From NCBI GenBank assembly GCA_015143295.1, contig CM026561.1, positions 41,668,875 to 41,732,874 on the forward strand: 64,000 nucleotides of DNA. The letters are read 5' to 3'. Of the stretch, positions 1 to 15,417 are shown piece by piece; positions within the stretch are counted from its first letter, which is position 1; each line of letters begins with the position of its first letter. Source of the DNA: Tetracentron sinense (Eukaryota > Streptophyta > Magnoliopsida > Trochodendrales > Trochodendraceae). The notes beneath the pieces are model-generated. The model was given only the letters and a program-made list of their open reading frames with translations. It had not been told where the DNA came from and made no database searches. The position numbers and the translations under genes are program-made.

Positions 1-3000
1 ATGAAAAAGAATACCAGGCAAGAGTCCCAACATATGTTGGTTTTGTATATTGTACGCACATTGGTAGTGCTTGCTTCATATGCCTTGTAAACTGCATTCC
101 TAAGAGATGTTGTAATTACTATTGATAGGGTGTGCTTGCTGGCAAGAGCAGTGGAAATGAGGAGAAATGCCTCGAAGACCAATTAGGTGATGCTAAAGCG
201 GCAGTAGGGAATGCTGAAACGGAATTGAAGCAGCTGAAAACAAAAATAAGCCATTGCGAAAGGGAGCTGAAAGAGAAAAGGCAGCAGTTAAGTTCAAAGC
301 ATGAAGAAGCTGTTGCTGTAGAGAAAGAGCTTATTTTCAGGAGAAAAGATGTGGAAACTTTAAAAATGGCCCTGGAATCTAATCCCTATGAAGAGGGCCA
401 GATGGAAGCCTTACAAAAGGTTCTGGTTCTGTCTTTCCTCAGTGACCCCCCCCCCCAATTTTCTGAATCCTGGACATGAATCCAATTTGCTAATTATATT
501 AATGTAAAATCTGCTTCAGGATCGGCAAGCTGAGATAGAGGTGGTGCAGAGGTTGAGGGATGAAGTTCGAATTCTTTCAGGACAACTTGCAAATGTTCAG
601 TTCACCTACCGTGATCCTGTGAATAATTTTGACAGGGCAAAGGTAAAGGGTGTGGTTGCGAAGCTAATTAAAGTGAAGGATAGCTCTGCGATGACTGCCT
701 TAGAGGTTGGCTTTCTTTGATACCTTAGAACTTGCATTCTTTCTTAAGGTAGTTAACTCGTTGACATTTTAAACAGTATAACTTCAATATAAAAATAAAG
801 GCATGTGAGTCTTTTACCCAGAGTTCATGTGCAGGTTGCTGCAGGGGGCAAGTTATATAATGTTGTCGTCGACACAGAAAATACTGGAAAGCAACTGCTT
901 CAAAATGGCGATCTTCGAAGAAGAGTAACAATTATACCATTGAACAAAATCCAATCCCATATTGTTCCTTCTAGGGTTCAGCATGCGGCTGTTAGATTGG
1001 TTAGTTCTTGCATTCAGCTTTCACCATGCATTATTTCTCCCTATATTGTGCTTATTGGTCCAAAAATAATGTGCTTGTCTTCAGGTTGGTGATGGGAATG
1101 CGGAGCTGGCACTTTCTTTGGTTGGATATGACGAGGAGGTGAAGGTAAGCCGCACTGGGCCTGTAAATGTGTTAATCCTTACCCTCGTATGTTTTCTCCG
1201 TGGGAATAGAAGGAAATAATGATCTGGAGCTCCCAGAAATGTTGGAATACTCCATACTGTACTTGTTTAGTTGTTATATGCCTGGGTAATTGCAGGTGTT
1301 GGAAATTTGTTATGCATGTCATCTTATTCTTATATAATATATAATCATTAGCAGTGAACGAGTAGAAGGTAATTGTGGATAGTGTATGCATGTCTGTTAG
1401 TGGATGAGTGGGATAAAAACAGTGATAAGTTGCGTTGTGTTTATTCTAATTTCTGTATGTTTTGATTTATATTGCAGACTGCAATGGCATATGTATTTGG
1501 TTCAACCTTTGTTTGCAGAAATGTTGATGCTGCAAAGGAGGTAAACTTGATTTTAGATTTGCATTTATGTTGGCATATATTGCCATGCTTGAACTTGGCC
1601 ATATATTCATTCATTTTCTTGATTGCTATATTTGCTTAAAGTCTTAACCCAGTGTTCTGTTAAAGAGATAAACCATTAGCCATTTTGTGATAGCGTGCAT
1701 GTTCTGATTTACACGTTAATCAATTTTGCATAGGTTGCTTTTAGTAGGGAAATCTGCACCCCAAGTGTAACTCTTGAAGGTGATATATTTCAACCAAGTG
1801 GTCTGCTGACTGGTGGCAGTCGCAAGTAAGTCACTGTTCTACTAGCGCTCCTGATTCACGTCATAAAATAGATGCTAATATTTAGAGCTGGTTTCATATA
1901 TTTTCTTTCACTTGTTATAGTCAATAGTTTACTCCTTGCAAAAGATTAAACATAAACATTAATTTATATGGTTTGTTTAAGCCAAAGTTTTTATTGCTAC
2001 GATACCTGTATTATAAGTCATTTTTGAGGTGTTCTTGTCCACTTTTAATAGGATTCTGACTCGACAAAAATATATGCTTGTAGAGGTGGTGGTGAACTGT
2101 TAAGGCAACTTCATGCGTTGGCAGAGGCTGAATCAAAAATTTCTATCCATGAGAAGAGATTATCCCAAATTGAAACCAAGGTTGACCTTTATTCGTTTTC
2201 TTTTATTACTTTTCAGTGCGATTGAAATATTATCTCTTTTTCGTACATGTCTATGTTTCTGTACATTTGTATCTATAGTTACATATATCTATTTGTGTAT
2301 TTACTCGCATTGTAATTCTCCACATGTGAACTTTTAGCATTAAGAAGAATTATCCAACCTTCCGTTCAAATGTTTATGAACGTACCTGTTTTGTTATTAT
2401 TTTAATAAATTGGCATCCTAGCTGTCTGTTTTCTGATCATATTTCATTAGTCCATTTTGTAGTAGTTCTGGTGTTTCAGCCAAATTTCTTTTATAATTGT
2501 TTATATATATCAACCGCTGAGTGGGGCTGTTTTGGAACTTTGGGTGAATCAATTTTTTTCACAGAAACTCTCAACCCTGTTATAGAGCATTTGTTCCAAA
2601 AGACTCAAAATTTTAGATAGGTTTGGATTTTGGATAGTGGTTACATGCCTACTTGTATGTGTTATTATTAAAAATTGATTCCTAGGTGCATGAGATTTGA
2701 TCTATTCCCAAAGTTAATCAAGTATCTATGATTTTAATTTTCATAAATCGAGGTTTTAAAATATGAAGAGACAGGAATCTATGGGTGAATGGTCCTTAAT
2801 ATTGAAGTTTGCTTATCAAGAAAATGATTTAATTGTCCACATGTTGATTTGTAAGTTAATTAATTTTCTTGTTGATGAGTGCGAAACTTAACAAATATCG
2901 CTTATGTATACAAATGCTCATCCTAAAGCTGGTACATATATGCCAATTATATCCAAAGGTTAAAATAGAAAAATCTAGGAGTTAAAGTTCTTTCTTAATT

Positions 3001-6000
3001 CCGGATTTGCTTATCAAGAAAATGATTCAATTATCTTCATGTTGATGGGTGATGACCATAAGAGAATATTAACGAATTTTCTTGTTGATGAGTAATAAGA
3101 AACTTATCAAATATCATTTAATGTATAAACATACTTATCCTAAAGCTCGTGCTCATACACGTACTAAATCCGATGTGGGTGGTGAATGGTTACTCCCCTG
3201 GCGGTGGGGAAGTGGGTGGTTGTGGTTAGCGTGGCGAGGAAAGAGTAGCGGTGGGAGTAAAGAATGGGGAATGGGAACAAGGTTCTAAATGTCTATATCG
3301 CTCGGATTGGATAAAGATATATTTGGGATATATTGCCGTATATCATTTTCCGGGGATATGGTATGTGTCGAGGGAAAAAATAGGGAAAACATGAAATTTT
3401 GAAGTGAAACTTTAGGAAATGTTAAAGTAGATGTTAATACACATTTGAGCATAAAAATACTTAAAAAAAACAATAGAAAATGGATTTTTTGATAATGCTT
3501 GGATGATCTCTATAATGGCCCTTATAGGGCTTATATAAAGTTGAATTACATTTCAAATAGAATCAAAACCCCAATCAAATCTATCTTGCCTAAACTAATC
3601 AAATTCAAATTGAAATATATGATGAGATATGGTGTATCTCATCACACTATATTACACTACCACATATTATTCTTCAATAGTCCCCTCAAACACATTAGGA
3701 TCGAAATTGTCATGGGTTTGCCACAAGTCGAGTACTCCTCAGCCTTGATCTTCCTTGATTTGTTGATAAATAATTAGAATATTCGATTGTGCTTGGTGGT
3801 CACCGCCAGTCTGTGAAGTCCATCTCTGTTGCATCCTGCTCATTTTTTATGGGTCGTCGGAGCCGGTGGCCCATTAGATGAGGTTGTCATGATCTTCTCT
3901 CAAAGCACATGAAGTATGATCGGCAATTTAAAAAAAGAATTCTCGATGGTGAAGTTTTCGATAATGAAAAGAAAATGAGAAACCATGAGGCATGAGTATG
4001 CGAATTGGGGTTGTAAAGGTGTAGAAGATGATAGTAGGGTTTTTATTTAAAATAAAAATAAAAATCAAAGGTTTTCGGCGGGCGGTGACGGCACCACCCG
4101 CCGGACAGAGAAAAGCTAGAGCTAACAGGTCACCAAAGGATCTCTAGCTTTGATACCATGATAGAAAAGGGATTTATTGATAATGCTTGGATGATCTCTA
4201 TAATGGCTCTTATAGGGCTTATATAAAGATGAGTTACATTTAAAATAGAAACAAAACCCCAATCAAATCTATCTTACCTAAACTAATCAAATCAAATCAA
4301 ATCTAATTTAAATTCAAATTATGATGAGATATGGTGTATCTCATCACACTATATTAGACTATTACATATTATTCTCCAATACATGTATGGTTATGATATA
4401 TATGAGATGCGCCATATCATTACCATCATCACAATTGGAAGGATTTGGATTTAGAATGAGATTGAGATTTGATTAGGAATTGATTTCGTCAGATTTAATT
4501 TAGTTTCTATATTTATTATCTATTTAAGCCCTAGTTGGGTCTCTTTGTAATCATCTAATCTATTCAATAAATCCTTTTCCATCATGGTATCAAAGCGGGT
4601 GATCCGCCGCCTATTTTGATTTTTTTTTTGTTCGATTCCACTTTTCCGGCGGGTGGTGTTGCTTGCCGCACCACCCGCCGGGCCTAAACATTTTTTTTTA
4701 CTCCGAGATTTTCAGTCTATTAGGAGGTGTTTGGCATCATTTCTAGTGATTCACTGATTCCAAAAATGGATCAATCTGAATTTTTCAAAACAATTCTGTG
4801 GTGAGAACCCGTTGGTATAGTCGATCAGAATCATTCTTAGATAAACAAAAACAAACACGTTCGCGTATGGATGAGAAATAAATAAGATCATTGTTCATCT
4901 AGCACTACTTCCTGTAATGATACAATCTCATTTTGGATCCCCTCTCTAAAACCAAAAAAGGCTTCCCTCAACCATTGTAACAAAAAACACTATATTTTTT
5001 GAAAAAAAAACGCGTTTTATTCGCGAATTTTGGAGTTGCCGAATGATTCTACGTTTAAATCGCGACTTTAAAAAAAAACGGCGTTTTTCCGAATTATTCG
5101 CGTTTTTCTCGAATTATTCACGTTTTTACGATTAATTTCCGAATTATTCAAAAAAATTACTTCTTTAAAACATATTTTAATCAAATTGTTCACTATATTT
5201 TTATAATTATTAATTTACTTTTTTTTTGTTTCCAAATTTTCTCAAATTTTTCCCGAATTTTCCAAACTTGATCCTTGCCAAATTATTCCCGAACCCCAAC
5301 TTTGTCACTATGCGCTCAACTCTCCCACGCCCGTAGTGGTACCGAGTCTTCATAGGTGGACGGGTTCAAGTCTGTTAACTATTAGATGATTTGTTTGTGT
5401 AAAAAAAACTCTCTTTACAAAACCCTGTTCAATGAAACAAAACTCAGTTTGAGCACATATAAATATCTAGCAACACAAAATTAAAAAAAAAAGGTCATTG
5501 GAGAATACAAAGGAGTATCAAAATCAAGAGATTTTAAGTAGAAGTTTTTTTTTTAAATTTGACTTCTACCAAAAGAGCTTAGCTCTGTTGGAGGATGAAG
5601 GGCTGATATGAAGAATGGTAAAAAAAAAAAATCACTATCGCTCCATCTCCTGCTGACATTTATGTTGGTTACCTTCTTGAACCCTGTTTTCCCATTGACG
5701 GGAAGATGATGAGAAGGAGGATTTGTGATTTGAGGTACCCAAACCCCCAAATCACTTGCTGGGAGGAAGAGAGATGAAAGAAGAGAGAGGAGGCTGAGAG
5801 ATGTGGACTTGTGGAGTACCTGTTTCATCGCCGACGATATCTCAAAGAATGTTTTCGTTGTCGAGAATAGAAGGATGAAGGGATGAGGAAGAACGACTGA
5901 GGAGAAATGGGGATGAGGAAGAATGAATGTTGGGATTTTTTTTTAATATAAAAGAGTGTCGACCCCGACGATTTCTTGAGAACGCTCTTTGAGAGCTTAT

Positions 6001-9000
6001 TTTTATCGTTCTTGAAAAATTGTGCTGGGAAAACGTGATTCTGAAAAATCATTCCAATCCTAAACGCTACCAAACACGTCTAGAGTGATTCTGCACTCGA
6101 GGTAAAGAAAAACGTTCTCTAGGAATGATGCCAAACACCCCCTTGGCTTATGTTTTTGAGCAACCTCATTCTTTAGCCGGATCCAATCATGATCATCCTT
6201 CGTTCATTGGGCCCACGACAATCTCTTGGTTGTGTAGCTTCTTTTCTTGCAAAAATAAAGCATTTACATATGTTGAAACGTGAGCCTTCGTCAGCACTTC
6301 TACCACAGATGGTAGGTGTAGGAGCATCTGTTGTATCACGTAGCCCCTTCTCAAGGGACCTCAAGCTAATCATTTAACTATGCCCCCTCAGCAGGAACTT
6401 TGCAGCCAATCAATCCAGTCAAAGCATGTCCATGTACTCATCTTTATTGGTTGGGGAGCTCTTAGTCTGTAAACGTCCACATACATGCTCCAAAGAAGAA
6501 AAGTGACGTATTGTCGCAACCCAAAATACCCCCTAGGAGTTTGGGATACTTTAGTTCGCGAACTCATTACCAAACCTTCCTGTAAAGCATACAAGACATA
6601 CTATAGCGGAAGCGGAACCAAAAATTTCTTCTATACATATAGTATACGAAGTTTATACATAAAACAAAAGTAAAGAGTGAACATCCTTACTCATCAAAAT
6701 GTATACACAAGTCACTCCCTCACATCACTCCAACATAGGGCCACCTATCTAGTGCCCTTTGCACCTGAAGCTCGCCCAGAGTAGGTACCTCCTCAATGTA
6801 CTCTTCCTCAACCCAAGGCTCCTAAGGACGATCACCGATTGGACTTGCCGAAGTAATAGTTCAACTGAGTATGAAATATTCAGCGTATACAAATCACTAG
6901 ATAATAATGTCATAAACATTAATATAGCATATATATATATCACATCTCATCAAACACATGCATTACTTTAATCAGAGCGTGGAAACCTTAACTTTAAAAG
7001 CATCATGTGCATATTTTTCCAAAAAACATCTTCTCTACTTTACCATCTTTACGTCTTTGCTTTATATTACTTTACATTACATCTTTGCATTACTTTACCA
7101 TCTTTGCATTGCTTTCCATTGCTTTACCATCTTTTCATTACCATCTTTACATTACGGGTATTTAAAATACCTTAGGCATTACAGGTATGTAAAATACCTT
7201 AGTCTACCTTCGGAGTAGACGACTAATATCCATGACCCTTCTGGGCAGCCTGCTATCGTCTCTCCCCGTCCACTGCTTTCAGAGTAAACGACCAGTATCC
7301 ATGACCCTTCTGGGCGGGCTGCTACTGTCGGAGTCTGACGACCAGTATCCATGACCCTTCAGGGCGTCCTGCTATCACCTGTCCCTGTCAGCTAGACTCA
7401 GTTAACTAGTACCCATGAACCCTTCCTCGAACATAACTAGGCGGGCCTACTATCAACTTCTCATCATTACCATTATTTCCTTTGCATCTTTACTTTGCAT
7501 TGGTTCCATACTTTACTTCTTCTTTATCTTCTTTGCATACTCATACTTTAGCAAATCTTGATCATGCATATACATGTGTTAGTGTAGCAATTGTGAATAA
7601 CATGTTAGACAAAAAGAAACACTTTACATATAGTCAATACTTCACCTTTTCATACATAGCAATAGCCTGTATACCTATCAGTCACGCACATCCAAATACA
7701 CGAAACATATAGTTTTATTCTTGGTTTTCCCTAAAATTTCTGTCTTTTCATCATGCTTTTCTCAATTGAATCATCACACAATTACTAAGTAGTAAGAATA
7801 CATGTTTTTCATGCTTTGGGTTAAGGCTTAGAAGCATCATAATTTAATTCACATCACAAATACAGATTTTATCTTGATTTACAATATGGTTTATGAAATT
7901 AAAAGCTAGTAGAGTGTATCTACCTTTCAAGATCAAAACCCTTTGATCTAAACGCTTTGGAAACGCTGGAGAAGCGAGGATTAAGCTTGAGAATGACTGT
8001 GGAGTCAAGAACCAAGCTCACTTTGATCTTGAAAAACACCTTTACAAAGCTTAGTTTTCTCCTTCTTCTCTTTCAAGATTCCTCAAAAATCTCTTCTTAG
8101 GGTTTGGTAAACCCTAAGCCACGAATATCTCCCAAGGTCGGTTTTTTCAGTTCTAGGAAACCTTTGGTCGACTAAGTCTGGTTCTTGGTCGACCAAGTGT
8201 GTCCTTGGGGTTTCTGCCTACGTGCTGGTCGACTAAGTCTGGGTCTTGGTCGACTAAGTGATGCTCTGTTTTGTCCTCTCTGGTGTTTCGACCATAACTT
8301 TTGACTCCCTTATCGGATCTAGGTGATTCAACTTGTGTTGGACTCAAAATTCAAAGGGGAACAACTTTATGTCTAATGGACAAATCCTAATTCTAACTTA
8401 TTCATGGTCTAAATGGGCTCCAAAGTTGACTGCCCTGGAATAATTACAGCAGACCAATCTTTGGAAAACCTCGATTTTACCTAACTTAGACTCAAAATAT
8501 GGAAAAATGTTAAAAATGAATATCGAAGAGGGTTTCGATATCTTTTGTAATGGCTCAAGAATCATCGAATCTGATCAGCGGTGACGACAATAGAGTTTCC
8601 TAAAGTTGTGGTTATGTCAAATATACCATTCATAACACTATTTACAATATTATTCATAGCACATTGAACTCGGATTCTAGGGCTCTACACGTATGGTAGC
8701 TTACATCTTTTGAACCACCTCCATTTTTTTACTGCCCCAAAGGAACCCCTTCTTCATAAACCAATGAGAGACCCCTCATTCCGTTTCTTTCTTAGCCTAC
8801 TTATCATTAGGCCCAAGTAGTGGTAGTGCTGCTTGTCGATCATCTTCGTTGCAAAGCCGACATCATCGTCGACCGATCCATCGGGTACCACTTACTAAAA
8901 ACACCTACCCACCACCTTATCATCATTCCAAGAATGTATTGAAAAAAAAGAGGTTTGTTGATTGTGTAAAAAAAATAGAGAGAGAGTGAGAAAGACTCAC

Positions 9001-12000
9001 CCTTTTTTTGGCCCATAGAGACCCATATCAGGACCTGTGTCCCTTTTGCATGAACAGAGGCAAGATCATCTAAATCAACTTTTCATGCCCAAAGAGGCCC
9101 TTTTGAAGACTCGTGACCCCTTTGGCGAGGCCATAGGCATGATCATGAATGTCATTTTGAATTTGGCCCAAAGATGTTATTCAGCCCATTGATGCCTTGA
9201 CCCATCAAGGTCCACTCTTTTCATTGATCCATCGAGGTCTAGCTCATTGAGGCCCGGTTTATTCTCTCTTCATGCAACACATCAACAATGGTGACAATTG
9301 ACAACTCTCATCTCCAACGACATTGGAATAACTAGCAAGCTACCTTACCTGATCAAGTATCAAACTCACGCATATTTTCAAATCTACATGAGTTTGAGGG
9401 GGAGTAATAGAGTACATGTATGGTTATGATATGCATTAGATGCGCCATATCATTACCATCATCAAAATCGGAAGGATTTGGAATTAGAATGAGATTGAGT
9501 TTGAGATTTGATTAGGTCTGATTTGATTTAGTTTTTATATTTATCTATATACTATTATCTATTTAAACCCTAGTTGGGTCTCTTTGTAATCATCCAACCT
9601 ACTCAATAAAATCCCTTTTCTATCAAATTTACACAAGAGATGCAATGAGAATGTAGCAAAGATGTACGCTGGCGACAATGTATAATTGATTAATATTCAA
9701 AAAATCATTACTAACTTACATTAAATGATTAATCCATTCCTCAATCAATTAGGAATTCTTAATTCAGAAGTTTCATAACAATAAAAATATACAATAAGAG
9801 TTCCATACATAATAATAATCCAGCCTACCCCAAGGACTACAATCGAAACCAAAAGTACTTACACCGATGCTCGATGCATCTTTGTCCTGACTAGGGTGAC
9901 AATATTACTGGTTCTCCACATACGTACAATCAAAATAATATACTATATAGTATATAGTTAAGCATGATACTAACATTAAAAAATAACTACAGATTGAACT
10001 AAGACATTTATTAGACATCACTAATTTTATGATCATTATAATATGTTTTTTCTTAAATTTAAATTATGTATTAATTAATGTTAAAAAAGTATTATGGATA
10101 GGCCATAATTAACTTATCACACTAGGCAACATTTTTTTGTCATAATTATGCAATGTTTTCCTATCTATTATATTTATATATTTTAATTTATACACAATTA
10201 TTACATAATTTACAATTTTTTTAAAATTAAAATAATTACAAATAAATTAATATTGGTCCAGAAAAATAAAAAAAAATGGCCAATATATAGATCGGCCTTC
10301 GATGCTTATAATTTAAATGATATTAGTCTTAACTCTAAGTCTTAAGCTTAAAACTTAAAAAAAAAAAAAAATTAGAAATTTGAACATTTATCTATTTTTT
10401 ATCAAAAAAATATTATTTTTTTCTGGGAAAAAAAGGCTAATCTATATAGATCGGACCAAAACACTTAACATATACAAAATGAACTTCAATTTGAAGTAGT
10501 TTTAAGTTCAAATTTTGAACATATGCTAAATTCTTAATTGCATATGTTTACTACATAACTGACTATAACTTTTAAATGGATAAATAATAATATCTTAACT
10601 TTTTTTCTTAATTAAATTAAAAGGAGTTTTAGTAGAAATTAAATTAAGTAATACTTATCAATCGATCACTTAAAAGAGTCCCTATTAATAGAGAATACTT
10701 ATCACTTGATTACTTAAAAGAGATTTCTATTAATATTAAACGAGTTATTAATGGATAAAGTAATTGTGAGTCCCTATAAAATTAAAGTTTTCTCCCAATT
10801 TCTCCTCCCTAAAGCGAGAAATCCGACTTTTTCATTTAAAAATCAAGCGTAAATGCATCAAATTGATGCATTTGCACTGGTTTAAGATTAATAACATACT
10901 AATTAGTCAAGAGGTCCCCATACTCATTTGAATAAATTTCTTACCTTTTATGAAAATTTTGTCAATTGTGGGGTAATTTCACTCCAAATTGATGGATATA
11001 TCTCCCAAATCTTCGAAAATCCTTCAAATCCCTTTTCTTGGCTCCAAAAACCCTCTCCTTCCCTTGTTCGCACAAAAATAGAACGAGGAATGTGCTGAAT
11101 GAGTCATTCCCAAACCCCTACTCTTGTTTTATAAGAAAAAGAAAAAAATTTTTGGTTTCGCCTCATGTTGTAGATATTGTACGATATCGTCAACATATCG
11201 TTTCTTGTCAAACGTGCTCTGTGATTATGTTTCCCAGGAGTGGGAAGACTTTCACCAAGAGTGATGCCAAACGACTCATAACATTACAATTACAGAGGCT
11301 GGCTTTAGAATGCAAGGGTTAGTTAGAATTGATGGCCAACAAATATCCAAAAGTAACCGGTCTGTCTGTCTTTGATCGGTTATACTCAAGGAGGAGTGTT
11401 TGAGGAGGATTTTTTTCTTTTATCGGTTAGTTTGAGTAGCATATTTGCCATAGAAATAAAGTTGGGTAGCAGAAGCGTAGATGTGATTCTTGGACACTAT
11501 GTTATTGACATGCACGGATCAAATCAAAATAATTTTTTTATTGGATAATAATAATATTCGCCATGTTTATGTATCAATATGTTGGCAATCAAGGAGCATC
11601 ATATTCATATGTTGAACTTACCGGTGATGAGGATGTTAAGACTGATGAATGTTAAGACTGGGAAGGGTGATGATCAACGAAGGCTTATGAAAACACTAGT
11701 GAAGAGTCGTTTGGTTCAGATTGAATTATTGAAGTAATGAAAAAAGATTTGAGGCATATTTAAAGGAAATATATGGCTTTAGATAGAGAGGAATGATCCA
11801 ACATTATTCGTGTGGCTGACCTTGACTAATTGGGATAAGGCTTGGATGATGATGGTGATCCTCATCACACTGGTAGTGTTGGATTCTTGGAACCCTTTAA
11901 AAATGGACATTTCAGTTTCCTGCAAAATTGTCATGTTGGAGAGACATACTGGGCACACGTTCAAATACATATCTACAGAGTCATTCAGGAGAGAAGTGTA

Positions 12001-15000
12001 ATTAATTTTCTTTTTCTTAGAGAGCATTTTTCGCATGTTAATCATGTAGTTTAGAACTTTGGATGTAAGATTATATACACATTCTGCAATTGATGCCTAC
12101 AGCCTTTTGTATTCATAACACACAAACTACTTAAAGATACATTTGGAACCCTGGAAAGAAACCTGACTTCCTTTATACTATCCTGCTGTTGATTGATTTT
12201 GTTTTTGTGGAGATCAGGTTTTCGCAATTCTAAATTTCGAAATTCCTGATTTTCTTGTGGAGGCACTGTAACTGTACTCAACCAAAAGCTGTACACTTTA
12301 ACACTTTGGTTTCTTTGTTGTGTTTTATGTCTTGACATTACAGATTACTCAGCTCCTTCCTCTTCAGAAAAAGTTCACGGACCTTAAAGCGCAGTTGGAA
12401 CTTAAATCATATGACCTTTCACTTTTTCAGAACAGAGCTGAGCAAAATGAGCATCATAAGGTTGTGTTTCTTTCCTCTCCAACATAACAGATATATTTAA
12501 GCGGAAGCTGCAGTGATATCTTAAACTCATTTGGGTATTACTCTTCATGTTGCCTGCTTTTGATATTGATGACTATTTAGTCTTTAAAGGTTTTGTTGTG
12601 TGATGTAGCTAGCTGAACTAGTAACTAGGATTGAGCAAGAGCTAGAAGAAGCAAAACTAGCAGCTAAAGAAAAGCAACTCCTGTATGAAAACCGTGTATC
12701 TAGTGTGTTGTTGCTCGAGAAATCGATCAAAGAGCATGCTAATAATCGTGAGGGTAGACTCAAAGATTTAGACAAAAAGATTAAGACAATGAAAACTCAG
12801 ATGGTGTCAGCTTCGAAGGACCTCAAGGTAAGTGCTTGAAATGTTGACATACATTGTAAGATTTCCTTTGCCCTATAAACCTTGCTTGCTCTCCTGTTAT
12901 TCAACTCCTCTTCTCTTAACCCAGTGACTGTCTAATAAAGTTTCTGCATCCTCATTGTTTTGCAAATATCTTAAATAACAAGTATATCTAATCAAGGAAT
13001 GCATTTTGGCATTTTAGAAAATTTATTTCATATGGAATCTTAGTAAAGTTGATAAGGATTGTCTTTAAGGAAGAGATTTTCACCTCATGCATTTGAGATA
13101 GTGTTTGTATTGAAAGTTACTTGTCTGTGGGGGTGGCTAATGGTTATTGATACAGAATAGCAGTAACACTTGTACATGGATATGTATTAATGGGATTTTT
13201 TTCTTCAATAATACGCGTACACCAGCATAACAGTGAGACCTTTACATTTTCCTCTTTGCATATAATGAAAAAACAAAGAAGTTTTTTCATCCCCTGAAGT
13301 CCGAACCAATGGGTCTGTTTGATTCAGCACAATTATATAATCATGGAAAGAGTTTAAAGGTTTGAAATAGTGAAATACATCTTTGGACAAATATTCTCAG
13401 AAATGAGCATCAATGATTTTTAAGACAATATAAACTTTTTAATAGAAGATTCCAACATTGATAACTAAAAGTGAAAGTTATAAACATTAAAATATATTGG
13501 CAAATTTTCCTATAAACATTAAAAGTAAGATCTATAAATTTAGTCCAGCAGTTCATTCTGTTTTACAGATTTTCCCATAGTTCAAAAACCCGAAAACTCG
13601 ACTCGACTCGAAAGTTAGCTGGGTCGAGTAAATCGGAAAACTCGGAAAAGACTCGACTCAGTGCAACTCCGAAAATATATGTAATAACTTGAAAAACATG
13701 GGTTAAAAGAACTCAAAGTACGCTGGTTTTACAGTTTCAAGCCTATAAACTAGGTTTAACAATACCCATAGTAGGTTGTTTTTGTACAAAAAAAAAATAA
13801 AATGATGCAAAAATAGTGTGACGTTTGAGTTTAGGTTTAAAAAATTGATAAAAATACCCTTATGTGACTCGACCTAGTCCGATGAGTCGAAAAACTCTGC
13901 ATAACCCGACCGAGTCACCCAATTAACTCGGCAAATAGTGTCTCCTTCGAGTTTTGAGGTGACTCGACTCGAAATTCAACCAAGTCGAGTAACTCGGCTG
14001 AGTTACTCGAGTGACTTGTCGAGTTTTCGAACTATAGATTTTCCTTTTTAGAACTCTCTCACTTAATTGGAAAGTTCTGAAAACTGTATTTTCCATGATC
14101 TCCCAAGAAATTTCTTCCCAAACCATTCCGTGTAACCAGTCACATGATGTCACATGATTTCAATTTCAACTATGTTTTCAATGCAATTTATATGTGGAAA
14201 TACCTTGCTGTAAAAGGCTTAATCCTTTTTTGGTTCCTTGATTATTTCAAGTAAGCACTTGAAGAGGTTGGTTAATTGAATCCATTCTGAGAAAGTATGG
14301 AGTGCAAGCAAAATAATGCTTTACAATAAATATCTAGAATTGTCCTATTTTCTCTACAGATTGCTCATGTAATTATGCCTTCTAGGATTTTGTTCCTCAA
14401 TATATTGTGATATATGGCTGGAGTTTCAGCTCCAACAAGATTCCATTCATTGTGATATAAATCATCAAAATTTTCTTGTCCACACAAATTTCAGCTGGAT
14501 CACAAATTAACCTCGTTTAGTGGTTGCATGTTGGATGGTTGGAGACATTAATAATTTATTTACATTCTTGTGACTTGGTCATGAGTGCTATTAGGGACAT
14601 GAAAATGAAAGAGAGAGACTAATTATGGAAAAGGAAGCAGTGATTCAGGAGCATGCATCCATGGAGAATCAATTAGCTTCTTTGGAGATGCAGATTAACT
14701 GTCTCACATCAGAAGTAGAAGATCATAAAAGAAAGGTACACATCCACATCTCTTTTAGTAACTTTTGCAGAGTTAGAAAACTGAGTACGTTTGACACTCT
14801 TTTATGCAGGTTAGTACGATAAGGAACAATCATGATCAAGCTCAATCTGAGCTCAGTATGGTTCGTTCAAAGTTGAAGGAATGTGATTCACAAATTAGTT
14901 GCATTGCCAAGGAGCAACAAAGACTTAAAAGCAAACTTAGTGATGCAAATCTTGAGAGGAAGAAGATGGAAAATGAGGTACGGTACTTGTAATTTTGTAT

Positions 15001-15369
15001 TAATACATTTTTTTATAGTAACTTATGGATTTTTTGTAAAAAACAATTAGTAACCAATTCATCCATTCATTTTTATAGGTGAAACGGATGGAGATGGAAC
15101 AGAAAGATTGTTCCTTGAAGGTAGATAAGTTACTCGAGAAGCATAGCTGGATAGCATCTGAGAAACAGCTATTTGGAAAAAGTGGTACCGATTATGATTT
15201 CTTATCTCGAGATCCTTGTAAAGCAAGGGAGGAACTGGAAAAGTTGCAAGCTGAGCAATCTGGGTGTGTGACTTGATAAATTTTACTGCTTTTTTATCCA
15301 ATGTATTAAAACATGAAGGTGTGAGACGGGGCATTGGGAAAATGTATAAAAGGTTAGAACTTATAATAC

Positions 15370-15417
<48 letters not shown>

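Larger units (their letters stand above)
4381..9625 (+). mobile_element. Non-coding LTR retrotransposon B, with nested insertions
   Basis: The 5' LTR is about 4381-4584, ending TTTTCCATCA, and the primer site TGGTATCAAAGC is at 4585-4596. The 3' LTR is about 9405-9625, preceded by the polypurine tract tttgagggggag. LTR B resembles LTR A in layout and in blocks such as TATTTAAGCCCTA and the AATAAATCC...TC.ATCA end, and both internal starts carry a GGCGGGTGGTG block. A and B are therefore related subfamilies. Without the nested Harbinger element and solo LTR, B is only about 1.65 kb and has no recognisable gag or pol, so it is non-autonomous. Confidence 0.75.

Noticed and set aside
11038..11322. 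94-codon open frame in SMC2 intron 8
   Set aside because: No domain, no neighbouring exon signals, and within an intron of an intact gene.
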